Shown piece by piece: positions 18,234 to 27,086 of a stretch of 64,000 nt of DNA; within the stretch, counting starts at the first letter, position 1, and every line of letters begins with the position of its first letter. A model generated the notes under the pieces. It was not told the DNA's origin and did no database searches. It saw nothing but the letters and a program-made list of their open reading frames with translations. This stretch comes from Pseudomonas putida (GTDB lineage Bacteria; Pseudomonadota; Gammaproteobacteria; Pseudomonadales; Pseudomonadaceae). Where the stretch lies: assembly GCA_041071465.1 (NCBI GenBank), contig CP163498.1, forward strand, positions 2,384,501 to 2,448,500. Reading direction: 5' to 3'. Position numbers and translations under genes: made by a program.

Positions 18234-19910
18234 ATGAATGCCAAGACCCAAACCCCTGCACTGCCTGAAGGCGCCTGCCTGACCGCAAAAGTCCCGGAGC
18301 GCGACGAAGCGCTGCTCGGCGACGTGGTGGTCAACCCGTACCGCCTGGCGCCGCTGACCGCGATCATCCGCGACGGCGGGCGCAGCCTGAGTGACGCGCA
18401 TGTCCGTGTGCTGGGGCGCGGTGAGCGGGGCGTGGACATCGTCTATGACGTGTCCGACCGTTCGCTGTGGACCTACGGCGGTATCCCGGTATTTGGCCTG
18501 TACCCGGACCACGTCAACCAGGTGGAAGTGACCTACAAGCTCGATGGCGAGCGCATTCGCGAGCAGTACCAGATCTACGCCCCCGCCGTGCGTCTGCCCG
18601 TGGTGGCGAAGCAGACTGCTGCGTTGCCAGAGGTGGAACCGGTCAAAGTGGCGCCGGGCTTCGAAAAGCGCCTGTACCTGTTCAACCATCTGCAGGGCGA
18701 CATTCCGGGCGGCCGCGCCTTCAAGTGGAATGCCCTGGGTGGTGCGGCGGAATGGGACCAGGTGGGCAACAACTGGATTGCCGACAGCAATGGCGATGTG
18801 CGCTGGTACCTGGATATCGAACAGATCCACGACTCCAACCGCCGCGATAGCCTGGGCGGCACCATGGGCTTCCAGCAGACCCGCGACGGCAAGCTGATCT
18901 GGGGCCAGGGCCAGACCTATTCCAAGTATGACCTGCTGGGCCGACGCATCTGGCAGCGCAGCCTGCCCGACAAGTTCGCCGACTTTTCCCATGAAATCCG
19001 CGAAACCAGCAATGGCACCTACTTGCTACGGGTTCGGCACCAGCGACTACCGCCGCCCTGACGGCAAGCGCGTGCGCTCGATCCGTGACCATATCATCGA
19101 GGTCAGCGAGGCCGGGGATGTGCTCGATTTCTGGGACCTCAACCAAATCCTCGACCCCTACCGAGGCGATCTGCTGGAAACCCTCGGCAAGGCGGCGATC
19201 CAACTGCCGCCTGGGGTGCAGAAACAGGACGAGCGGTTGGCCAACGAATTGGCCGAGGGCGACTTGCCCTTTGGTGACACGCCGGGGGTGGGCACCGGGC
19301 GTAACTGGGCACACGTCAATGCCATCGATTACGACGCCGATGACGACAGCATCATCGTTTCAGCACGGCATCAGGGCGTGGTGAAGGTTGGTCGCGACAA
19401 GCAGGTGAAGTGGATTCTTGCTTCGCCTCAAGGCTGGCCGCAGCACCTGCGTGAGAAGGTACTGAAACCGGTTGAAAGCGAAGGTTTCGACTGGTCGTGG
19501 ACCCAGCACACCGCCTGGCTGACCGGCAAAGGCACGCTGACCGTGTTCGACAATGGCTGGGGGCGTGACTTTGCGCCGACCAAGCTGGCGGGCAACTACA
19601 GCCGGGCAGTGGAGTACCGCATCGACGAAGCCGAGGGCACGGTCGAGCAGGTGTGGGAGTACGGCAAGGCACGCGGCGACGAGTGGTACAGCCCGGTGAC
19701 CTCGGTGGTGGCCTACCGGCCAGAGACCGACACCCAGTTCATCTACTCGGCTTCGGTGAACTTCCTCACCCCGAAAAATTGACCACTACCGTGCTCAACG
19801 AGGTGCGGCGCGGGACCCAGGAGGTGTTGGTGGAACTGAAGGTACACAGCCGGCAGCCGGGCTCGGTCGGTTATCGAGCACTGGTGATCGACTTGGCCAA
19901 GGCGTTCTGA
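18234..19910 (+). pseudogene. astA: Arylsulfate sulfotransferase (ASST) gene, two frameshifts
   Basis: The gene encodes an arylsulfotransferase-family propeller enzyme of about 558 residues, which moves sulfate from an aryl ester to a phenol acceptor. The N-terminal part reads to ETSNGTYLLRV. The frame then breaks near 19031-19036 (one extra base) and resumes as GTSDYRRPDGKRVRSIRDHI. It breaks again in an A5 run at 19774-19778 (one base missing) and ends LNEVRRGTQEVLVELKVHSR to ALVIDLAKAF. Family residues remain: AHVNAIDYD and VSARHQGVVKV (His and Arg of the active site), and WTQHTAW before LTVFDNGWGRD. There is no signal peptide, unlike periplasmic E. coli-type ASST. It follows sftP by 17 bases. 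Confidence 0.85.
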
Positions 19911-20202
19911 TTCATCCCCTTCGGGAGGGCCGTCGGTCCTCCCATCACATTTCCTTCAGTTGATTCGTCTAACCTGTACCGGCCTCTTCGCGGCGGTTCG
20001 GCGCCCTGATGAGCCCGCGACGAGGCCGGTTGCCATCATGCGGGATGATGAATTTTCCACTCGGCTGTTCAACCATTCGTTCTTTTTTTCGAACAGCCTA
20101 TTGTCCAACACCCCAGCAGCCGCTTAGCATTCGTTTGAGATTTCAAACGCTCGATGCCCTGCCTTGGGCGCTTTTCAACAATCAACAATTCGGGAAGCCG
20201 AC
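19911..20202. other. Intergenic region before gabD with REP-type palindrome
   Basis: A GC-rich hairpin GGGAGG-loop-CCTCCC at about 19924-19943 may end the upstream transcript, but it has no T run. A CCGGCCTCTTCGC-type palindrome lies at about 19979-20031. The last 130 bases are AT-richer, with TTCGTTCTTTTTTTCGAACA, an imperfect inverted repeat that could be an operator for gabD. No gene is seen. Confidence 0.5.
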
Positions 20203-21645
20203 ATGCAGCTCAAAGACGCTCAGTTGTTCCGCCAGCAAGCCTATATCAATGGTGAGTGGCTGGATGCGGACAACGGCCAGACCATCAAGGTGACCAACCC
20301 GGCCACCGGTGAAGTCATCGGTACCGTGCCGAAGATGGGTACCGCGGAAACCCGCCGTGCCATCGAAGCCGCCGACAAGGCCCTGCCGGCCTGGCGTGCC
20401 CTGACCGCCAAAGAGCGTTCGGCCAAGCTGCGTCGCTGGTTCGAACTGATGATCGAGAACCAGGACGACCTGGCTCGCCTGATGACCACCGAGCAAGGCA
20501 AGCCACTGGCCGAAGCCAAGGGCGAAATCGCCTACGCCGCCTCGTTCATCGAGTGGTTCGCCGAAGAAGCCAAGCGCATCTACGGTGACACCATCCCTGG
20601 CCACCAGCCAGACAAGCGCCTGATCGTCATCAAGCAGCCAATCGGTGTTACCGCGGCCATCACGCCGTGGAACTTCCCGGCCGCCATGATCACCCGTAAA
20701 GCCGGCCCGGCCCTGGCCGCTGGCTGCACCATGGTGCTCAAGCCTGCTTCGCAAACCCCTTACTCCGCCCTGGCCCTGGTAGAACTGGCCCACCGTGCCG
20801 GTATCCCGGCTGGCGTGCTGAGCGTGGTTACCGGTAGCGCTGGTGAAGTTGGCGGCGAGCTGACCGGCAACTCCCTGGTACGCAAACTGTCCTTCACCGG
20901 CTCGACCGAAATCGGTCGCCAGCTGATGGAAGAATGTGCCAAGGACATCAAGAAGGTTTCCCTGGAGCTGGGTGGCAACGCCCCGTTCATCGTGTTCGAC
21001 GACGCCGATCTGGACAAGGCGGTCGAAGGCGCGATCATCTCCAAGTACCGCAACAACGGCCAGACCTGCGTCTGCGCCAACCGTATCTACGTGCAGGACG
21101 GCGTCTACGACGCGTTCGCCCAGAAGCTGGCCGCTGCTGTGGCCAAGCTGAAGATCGGTAACGGCCTGGAAGAAGGCACCACCACTGGCCCGCTGATCGA
21201 CGGCAAGGCTGTCGCCAAGGTTCAGGAACACATCGAAGACGCCGTTGGCAAAGGCGCCAAGGTGCTGTCCGGTGGCAAGCTGATCGAAGGCAACTTCTTC
21301 GAGCCGACCATTCTGGTTGACGTGCCGAAGACTGCTGCTGTCGCCAAGGAAGAGACCTTCGGCCCATTGGCGCCGCTGTTCCGCTTCAAAGACGAAGCCG
21401 AAGTCATCGCCATGTCCAACGACACCGAGTTCGGCCTGGCCTCGTACTTCTACGCCCGCGACATGAGCCGCGTGTTCCGTGTTGCCGAAGCGCTGGAATA
21501 CGGCATGGTGGGTATCAACACCGGCCTGATCTCCAACGAAGTGGCGCCGTTCGGTGGCATCAAGGCTTCGGGCCTGGGCCGCGAAGGTTCCAAGTACGGT
21601 ATCGAGGACTACCTCGAAATCAAATACCTGTGCATCAGCGTCTGA
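20203..21645 (+). CDS. gabD: Succinate-semialdehyde dehydrogenase (NADP+) GabD
   Basis: The 480-residue aldehyde dehydrogenase oxidises succinate semialdehyde to succinate in the GABA pathway. The catalytic cysteine is Cys289 (NNGQTCVCANR) and the general base is Glu255 (LELGGNAPF). The cofactor site holds ITPWNFPAAMITRK and GSTEIGRQL. Length equals the GabD family standard, and the two cysteines CVC at the active site are typical of GabD. The start is MQLKDAQLFRQQA at 20203. It lies 180 bases before gabT with its own terminator between, so the two may be separate transcripts. Confidence 0.96.
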   Translation: MQLKDAQLFRQQAYINGEWLDADNGQTIKVTNPATGEVIGTVPKMGTAETRRAIEAADKALPAWRALTAKERSAKLRRWFELMIENQDDLARLMTTEQGKPLAEAKGEIAYAASFIEWFAEEAKRIYGDTIPGHQPDKRLIVIKQPIGVTAAITPWNFPAAMITRKAGPALAAGCTMVLKPASQTPYSALALVELAHRAGIPAGVLSVVTGSAGEVGGELTGNSLVRKLSFTGSTEIGRQLMEECAKDIKKVSLELGGNAPFIVFDDADLDKAVEGAIISKYRNNGQTCVCANRIYVQDGVYDAFAQKLAAAVAKLKIGNGLEEGTTTGPLIDGKAVAKVQEHIEDAVGKGAKVLSGGKLIEGNFFEPTILVDVPKTAAVAKEETFGPLAPLFRFKDEAEVIAMSNDTEFGLASYFYARDMSRVFRVAEALEYGMVGINTGLISNEVAPFGGIKASGLGREGSKYGIEDYLEIKYLCISV

Positions 21646-21670
21646 TAGCACGGTAAAGGCTTTACCTCTG

Positions 21671-21709
21671 CCAGCGGGGCGCGAGAGCGACGTCTCGCTG
21701 GCCTTTTTT
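21671..21709 (+). terminator. Intrinsic terminator between gabD and gabT
   Basis: A GCGAGA/TCTCGC stem nested in CCAGCG/CGCTGG is followed by a run of six T. This suggests gabD transcription can stop before gabT. Confidence 0.75.
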
Positions 21710-21825
21710 ACATCGCAGTACCTGGTGGCCAGGGCGTTTGCGGCAGTCGATCAACGAATACTGTTCGCGAGCACTCCCAGCCCCCCGAATAAAAGCGCCA
21801 TTCCTGTCGGCGCAATGAGGGCATT

Positions 21826-23103
21826 ATGAGCAAGACCAACGAATCCTTGATGCAACGTCGTGTAGCTGCCGTCCCACGTGGCGTTGGCCAGATCCACCCG
21901 ATCTTCGTCGACACCGCGAAGAACTCGACTGTGATCGACGTTGAAGGCCGCGAACTGATCGACTTCGCCGGCGGCATCGCAGTGCTGAACACCGGCCACC
22001 TGCACCCGAAAGTGGTTGCGGCCGTGCAAGAGCAACTGACCAAGGTCAGCCACACCTGCTTCCAGGTCCTGGCTTACGAACCTTACGTAGAGCTGTGCGA
22101 AAAGATCAACAAGCTGGTCCCAGGCGACTTCGACAAGAAGACCCTGCTGGTCACCACCGGCTCCGAAGCCGTTGAAAACGCCGTGAAGATCGCCCGTGCC
22201 GCCACCGGCCGCGCTGGCGTCATCGCCTTCACCGGCGGCTACCACGGCCGTACCATGATGACCCTGGGCCTGACCGGCAAGGTTGTGCCGTACTCCGCTG
22301 GCATGGGCCTGATGCCAGGCGGTATCTTCCGCGCCCTGTTCCCGAGCGAACTGCACGGTATCAGCGTTGACGATGCCATCGCTTCGGTCGAGCGCATCTT
22401 CAAGAACGACGCCGAGCCACGCGACATCGCCGCGATCATCCTCGAGCCAGTACAAGGCGAAGGCGGCTTCCTGCCAGCGCCTAAAGAGCTGATGAAGCGC
22501 CTGCGCGCCCTGTGCGACCAGCACGGCATCCTGCTGATCGCCGACGAAGTACAGACTGGCGCTGGCCGTACCGGCACCTTCTTCGCCATGGAACAGATGG
22601 GCGTTGCGCCTGACCTGACCACCTTCGCCAAATCCATCGCTGGCGGCTTCCCGCTGGCCGGTGTGTGCGGCAAGGCCGAGTACATGGACGCGATCGCTCC
22701 GGGCGGCCTGGGCGGCACCTACGCCGGTTCGCCGATCGCTTGCGCCGCGGCCCTGGCCGTGATCGAAGTGTTCGAAGAAGAAAAACTGCTGGACCGCAGC
22801 AAGGCTGTGGGTGAGCGCCTGACCACCGGCCTGCGCGAAATCCAGAAGAAGCACCCGATCATCGGCGACGTCCGTGGTCTGGGCTCGATGATCGCTGTTG
22901 AAGTCTTCGAGAAAGGCACTCACACCCCGAACGCTGCTGCTGTTGGCCAGGTGGTTGCCAAGGCACGCGAAAAGGGTCTGATCCTGCTGTCCTGCGGCAC
23001 CTACGGCAACGTTCTGCGTATCCTGGTACCGCTGACTGCCGAAGACGCACTGCTGGACAAAGGTCTGGCCATCATCGAAGAGTGCTTCGCTGAACTCGCT
23101 TGA
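21826..23103 (+). CDS. gabT: 4-aminobutyrate--2-oxoglutarate aminotransferase GabT
   Basis: The 425-residue class III aminotransferase moves the amino group of GABA (or 5-aminovalerate) to 2-oxoglutarate, producing the semialdehyde used by GabD. The PLP lysine is Lys269 in TTFAKSIAGGFPLAG. The PLP phosphate contact is TTGSEAVENAVKIARAATGR, and the pyridine-binding aspartate is in LLIADEVQTGAGRTG. Length and motifs are those of GabT. In P. putida the gab pair also serves lysine breakdown via 5-aminovalerate. Confidence 0.96.
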   Translation: MSKTNESLMQRRVAAVPRGVGQIHPIFVDTAKNSTVIDVEGRELIDFAGGIAVLNTGHLHPKVVAAVQEQLTKVSHTCFQVLAYEPYVELCEKINKLVPGDFDKKTLLVTTGSEAVENAVKIARAATGRAGVIAFTGGYHGRTMMTLGLTGKVVPYSAGMGLMPGGIFRALFPSELHGISVDDAIASVERIFKNDAEPRDIAAIILEPVQGEGGFLPAPKELMKRLRALCDQHGILLIADEVQTGAGRTGTFFAMEQMGVAPDLTTFAKSIAGGFPLAGVCGKAEYMDAIAPGGLGGTYAGSPIACAAALAVIEVFEEEKLLDRSKAVGERLTTGLREIQKKHPIIGDVRGLGSMIAVEVFEKGTHTPNAAAVGQVVAKAREKGLILLSCGTYGNVLRILVPLTAEDALLDKGLAIIEECFAELA

Positions 23104-23118
23104 TGTGACGCGCTTCTG

Positions 23119-23145
23119 AAAAAACCCGCTTCGGCGGGTTTTTTT
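23119..23145 (+). terminator. Intrinsic terminator after gabT
   Basis: The stem AACCCGC-TTCG-GCGGGTT with a TTCG tetraloop, preceded by an A run and followed by seven T, is a textbook bidirectional terminator. Confidence 0.92.
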
Positions 23146-23240
23146 GTGCCCAGAAAAGCCTTGGGGCGCTATGGTTAGCGGAGGATTTGCTTGGGAAGCT
23201 GCGACGGACTGTGTGTCAGGCTATTCAGGAGTAGTTGGCG

Positions 23241-24479
23241 ATGAGCGCTGCAAACCCCACCGCACCAAACGTACTGATTGTCGAGGGCGATCCCTGGGTA
23301 CGTGACATGCTCAGCGAAATGCTGCTCAGCGTGCGCTGTGACGCGCGCCTGCAAGTATGCGCCGACGGCTCGCAAGCGCTCAGTGCGTTGTCCAGTAAGC
23401 CTGACCTGATCATCGCCGCCCGCGAGCTGGCCGGTGTCGATGGCCTCGACCTGTTGCGCAAGGTGCGCGCCAAAGGGCCGGGGCTGCCGTTCATTCTCAT
23501 GAGCAACCGCAGCGACAGTGCCAGTGTGCGCGAGGCATTGCCCCTGCACCCCACGGCCTACCTGAGCAAACCGTTGAACCTGGACAACCTGCGCAAGCGC
23601 CTGGAAGAGCTGCTGGTGGCCGTTGGCGAAGAGATCGCCTGCCCAATGCCGGCCTTGCAGCCGGGTGCCAGCCTGCCGGCCTACCTTGAACAGCGTCGCG
23701 CTAACGCCGATGGCGGGCCGCTGTTGGCCGATGTGCAGGTGGCTATCAAGCGCGCGCTCAACCCCCAGGGCCTGAACCTGAAGGTGCTCGAAGAGGAGGT
23801 GCGTAACGACCCGCAGGTCACGGCGGTATTGATCGCGGCGGCCAATAGCGCGGCCTTGCACCGTGAGGCGCCGGTGCAGACGTTGCTGCAAGCCCTGAAC
23901 AAGCTTGGCAGCACCCAGAGCATGAACCTGATCCTGGGCATGACCCTCAAGCGCAGCGCACGCCTCAGCGACCCACTGCTGGCTGAGCACGCGGCCCGTT
24001 ACTGGGACCTGTCGCTGCATACGGCGGAATATGGCCGCACCCTGGCGCGTCTGCTCGAGCTGGACGAAGGGCGTTGTTACTGCGCGGGCTTGCTGCATTG
24101 CCTGGGTGACCTGGCGGTGTTGCGCTGCCTGCAGGAGTGGCGGCTGGCCGGAGGGGAGCTGGACGAGCGCAATGTGCAGCAGTCGCTGGATGAGTTTGGT
24201 GCGGCGTTCGGTTCGGCGCTGCGTACCCGTTGGCGGCTGCCGCTGGCCTTGCGCGAATTGATCGCGGCGATCTACCAGTTGGGCGGCGGCGTGTATTCGC
24301 GGGAGATCCTGGCCATGAGCCTGGCAGGGCAGCTGTCGCGGCTGCCGGCTGAGCAGGGGCTGAGAGAAGTAGCCAGCGGCAAGACCGCACGCTTGCTCAA
24401 GCTGGGCTTGCCGGAGCTGAACCGGCTGCGCAAGGTGGAAAACCCCGAAGTCAAACCGCAGGAAGAGCCGCCGGTGTAG
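23241..24479 (+). CDS. HDOD protein with degenerate receiver domain
   Basis: The 412-residue protein has a response-regulator receiver fold (about 11-125) and an HDOD domain (about 150-345). The receiver keeps VLIVEGDPWVRDML and the lysine of AYLSKPLN. At the site of phosphorylation, where family members read PDL-x-x-x-D, it has PDLIIAARELAGVDG, with Ala for Asp. It therefore probably cannot be phosphorylated normally. HDOD is a catalytically dead HD relative used in signalling scaffolds. AGGAG lies 9 bases before ATG 23241. It is convergent with a PAS-GGEEF gene, so a c-di-GMP-linked role is possible but unproven. Confidence 0.85.
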   Translation: MSAANPTAPNVLIVEGDPWVRDMLSEMLLSVRCDARLQVCADGSQALSALSSKPDLIIAARELAGVDGLDLLRKVRAKGPGLPFILMSNRSDSASVREALPLHPTAYLSKPLNLDNLRKRLEELLVAVGEEIACPMPALQPGASLPAYLEQRRANADGGPLLADVQVAIKRALNPQGLNLKVLEEEVRNDPQVTAVLIAAANSAALHREAPVQTLLQALNKLGSTQSMNLILGMTLKRSARLSDPLLAEHAARYWDLSLHTAEYGRTLARLLELDEGRCYCAGLLHCLGDLAVLRCLQEWRLAGGELDERNVQQSLDEFGAAFGSALRTRWRLPLALRELIAAIYQLGGGVYSREILAMSLAGQLSRLPAEQGLREVASGKTARLLKLGLPELNRLRKVENPEVKPQEEPPV

Positions 24480-24481
24480 CC

Positions 24482-24533
24482 CCTGTAGGAGCGGGCGAGC
24501 CGGCGAACACCGGCCAAAGCCGGTGCCATCCTG
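24482..24533. repeat. REP-type palindrome between convergent genes
   Basis: CTGTAGGAGCGGGCGAGCC is followed by the hairpin CCGGCGAACACCGG/AAGCCGGTGCC. It sits between the stops of the HDOD and diguanylate cyclase genes. Confidence 0.65.
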
Positions 24534-24545
24534 TACGTTGCCTGA

Positions 24546-25531
24546 TCAGCCGCGGACTATCTGGTTCTTGCCTTGCCGCTTGGCTTGGTACATCGCCGCA
24601 TCGGCTCGGGCATACAGGCTATCCAGCGTTACATCCTCTTCGGTCAGCCCGGTCAGCCCCTGGCTCACCGTCACCCCGTAGGTCTGCTGCCCATGGCTGA
24701 AGCTCAAGCGCTGAATCTGCCGCTGCAAACGCTCGGCAATCTGTTCTGCGACCTCGGCGTTGCAACCTGGGAACACCGCTGCGAACTCCTCGCCGCCAAT
24801 GCGCCGAACAGGTCGCCACGGCGTAGCACGGCTTTGCCGCTGTCGGCGATGTGTTGCAGCACCTGATCGCCTTCCTGGTGGCCGTAACTGTCGTTGATGC
24901 GCTTGAAGTCATCGATATCCAGCAACAGAAAGGCCAGCGGCGTGCCGTCTTCGCGGGCGCTGTCGAACGCTTGCTGAGCACACTCGAAGAAGTGCCTGCG
25001 GTTGCTGCTCTGGGTCAGCACATCGGTGGTGGCCAGGCGCTGCAGCTCCCCTTCAAGCTGCTTCTTTTCGGTGATGTCTTCGGCGATACCGACAATGATC
25101 ACCCGGTCGCCATCGTGCTGCTGGTTGATGTAGCACTTGTCGCTCAACCAGCGCAGTTGCCCGTCGGCATTGAGGATACGGTATTCGCGGTCTTCCACTG
25201 CGCCCTTGAGCAGCACCTGAGCCAGGCTGCGTTCGGCGAACTCGAGGTCATCGGGGTAAATACTGTCACGCCATTCGTTGTAGTCGGCCAGCACCAGGCT
25301 GACGGGGCGGCCAAAGATGCGCTCGTAGGCGGGGCTCACATACAGCACCTGGCGGGTTTCCCAGTCGAAGGCCCAGAGCACCGCATTGACGCTGTCGAGC
25401 AGCGAGCTGAACAGCTGATCGCGCTCACTCAGGCGGGCAACCTCGCCTTGGGCGTGGAGGAGTGCCAGTAACGTCTGGGCGGCTTCGGGAGGTGGGGTGC
25501 CGGGCAATGTCGTTGGAATGTTCTTGGCCAT
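24546..25531 (-). pseudogene. PAS-GGEEF diguanylate cyclase gene with one frameshift
   Basis: Joined across one frameshift the gene encodes about 328 residues. A PAS domain (about 45-165, AVLWAFDWETRQVLYVSPAY, DGDRVIIVGIAEDITEKK) precedes a GGDEF domain (about 170-328, TTDVLTQSSNRRHF, LLLDIDDFKRINDSYGHQEG). The frame breaks just before the active site, at 24801-24806. TTCGGCGCATTGGC reads on as GALAARSS, whereas one added C restores GRIGGEEFAAVFPG. The rest, to DAAMYQAKRQGKNQIV, is intact in the other frame. The restored GGEEF motif would be active for c-di-GMP synthesis. As written, the protein loses its catalytic half. ATG 25531 (MAKNIPTTLPGT) is the start. Confidence 0.85.
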
Positions 25532-25661
25532 GTGCACGAAGCGGGTCTCAACGTGAAAGCATCCGGCCCGCCACGCGGGCGATGTGCCGAATTTGAGTGG
25601 GAACGTGGGGGCTAAGTTCCGGACGGCACGCCCCACGGTGGGGCGTGCCGATCAACGGTGG

Positions 25662-26846
25662 TCAGGCGCCGGTCGGGCGCAGGGAGTAGGTCTTGAGTTG
25701 TGCCGCGAAGTCGCGCAGGGCGTGGATACCGCTGCTTTCGGCCTCGTGTACCCAGTCCTTCATGGCCGCCAGCATGTCGTGGCCGTTGGCGCTGGTGCGT
25801 GCCCAGATCTGCTGCAGGGCCAGGCGCTTTTCGTAGATGGTTTTCAGTGCCTGGCTGTGCGCGAGCATCGACTCGATGCGCACGTGGTGGCGGTCTTCCA
25901 GCAGGCTGGTTTCACGCGACAGCAGGCGTTTGGCACGGCGGAAGCGGTGACGCACCGAGGTATCGACGCGTGCCAGCTCCTGTTTCACCAGCGGGCCGAT
26001 CACCAGCTTGCGGTACTGGGCCATGATCTGGAAGCGGTTGTTGAGGATGGCCATGGCGGTATCCATGTCCAGGTTGGCCTTGCCGGCCACCCGATGAGCG
26101 ATGGGCGCCACACGCTGCACCTTGGCCAGACGCAGCAGGCAGAAGAGGCGGATCCAGGCCCAGCCCATGTCGAACTCCCAGCGTTTGACCGAGAGCTTGG
26201 CCGAGTTGGGGTAGGTGTGGTGGTTGTTGTGCAGTTCTTCACCACCGATGACGATGCCCCACGGCACCAGGTTGGTGGCGGCGTCGCGGCATTCGAAGTT
26301 GCGGTAGCCGAGGGCATGGCCCAGGCCGTTGACCACACCGGCGGCCCAGAACGGAATCCACATCATCTGCACCGCCCAGATGGTGATGCCGATGGTGCCG
26401 AACAGCAGCAGGTCGATGACTGCCATCAGTGCGATACCGCCCAGCTTGTAACGCGAGTAGAGGTTGCGTTCGATCCAGTCTTCCGGGCAGTTCTTGCCGT
26501 AGATGCGCAGGGTTTCGGGGTTGCGTGCCTCTTCACGGTACAGCTCGGCACCTTTGCGCAACACCGTACTCAGGCCCTTGTACACCGGGCTGTGGGGGTC
26601 GTCGGGGGTTTCGCACTTGGCGTGGTGCTTGCGGTGGACGGCGGTCCACTCGCGGGTGTTCTGCGCCGTGGTCAGCCACAGCCAGAAACGGAAGAAATGC
26701 TTGAGCGCGCCGTTGAGCTCCAAGGCCCGGTGCGCGGAGTAGCGATGCAGGTAGACCGTGACGCTGACAATGGTCACGTGGGTCATCAACAAAGTGATGC
26801 CCACCAGTTGCCAGGCCGACAAGTCGAGCAGGCCGTTGTACCACAT
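25662..26846 (-). CDS. desA: Membrane fatty-acid delta-9 desaturase DesA
   Basis: The 394-residue integral membrane di-iron desaturase carries three histidine boxes: HRYSAH (34-39), HRKHH (71-75) and HNNHH (about 206-210). Four hydrophobic segments surround them. Length equals P. aeruginosa DesA (PA0286), which desaturates acyl chains of phospholipids in aerobic conditions. The neighbouring GGDEF-EAL gene is also conserved there (PA0285), which favours DesA over the acyl-CoA desaturase DesB. No dedicated ferredoxin or reductase gene is adjacent. It is transcribed away from the GGDEF-EAL gene. Confidence 0.9.
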   Translation of the reverse strand: MWYNGLLDLSAWQLVGITLLMTHVTIVSVTVYLHRYSAHRALELNGALKHFFRFWLWLTTAQNTREWTAVHRKHHAKCETPDDPHSPVYKGLSTVLRKGAELYREEARNPETLRIYGKNCPEDWIERNLYSRYKLGGIALMAVIDLLLFGTIGITIWAVQMMWIPFWAAGVVNGLGHALGYRNFECRDAATNLVPWGIVIGGEELHNNHHTYPNSAKLSVKRWEFDMGWAWIRLFCLLRLAKVQRVAPIAHRVAGKANLDMDTAMAILNNRFQIMAQYRKLVIGPLVKQELARVDTSVRHRFRRAKRLLSRETSLLEDRHHVRIESMLAHSQALKTIYEKRLALQQIWARTSANGHDMLAAMKDWVHEAESSGIHALRDFAAQLKTYSLRPTGA

Positions 26847-26945
26847 AGGTGTAAAAACCCTCGGAATGCAGGAGGAGGGGCTGATTATCCCTTGGCAGGG
26901 AAATAAAACCAGTCAAAGCTGACGACGCGATATTTCACGCAATCC

Positions 26946-27031
26946 ATGTGGGATCGGCTTCAGCCGCGAACACCGGCAGAGCCGGTGCCATCCACCGCGT
27001 TGCCATCTTCGCGGGTAAACCCGCTCCCACA
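26946..27031. repeat. REP-type palindrome upstream of the GGDEF-EAL gene
   Basis: Paired elements GTGGGATCGGCTTCAGCCGC, CACCGGCAGAGCCGGTGCC and TCGCGGGTAAACCCGCTCCC lie between divergent desA and the GGDEF-EAL gene. The short remaining sequence is the only room for their promoters. Confidence 0.65.
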
Positions 27032-27086
27032 GTGCGCCAGAGCCTTTATAATGCCCATTCTTTTCTGATGGGCAATCCCACCCGAC

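Noticed and set aside
15865..18288. An 807-codon minus-strand frame opposite sftP
   Set aside because: It is the shadow of a TonB receptor with plug and barrel motifs; the antisense translation shows no domain.
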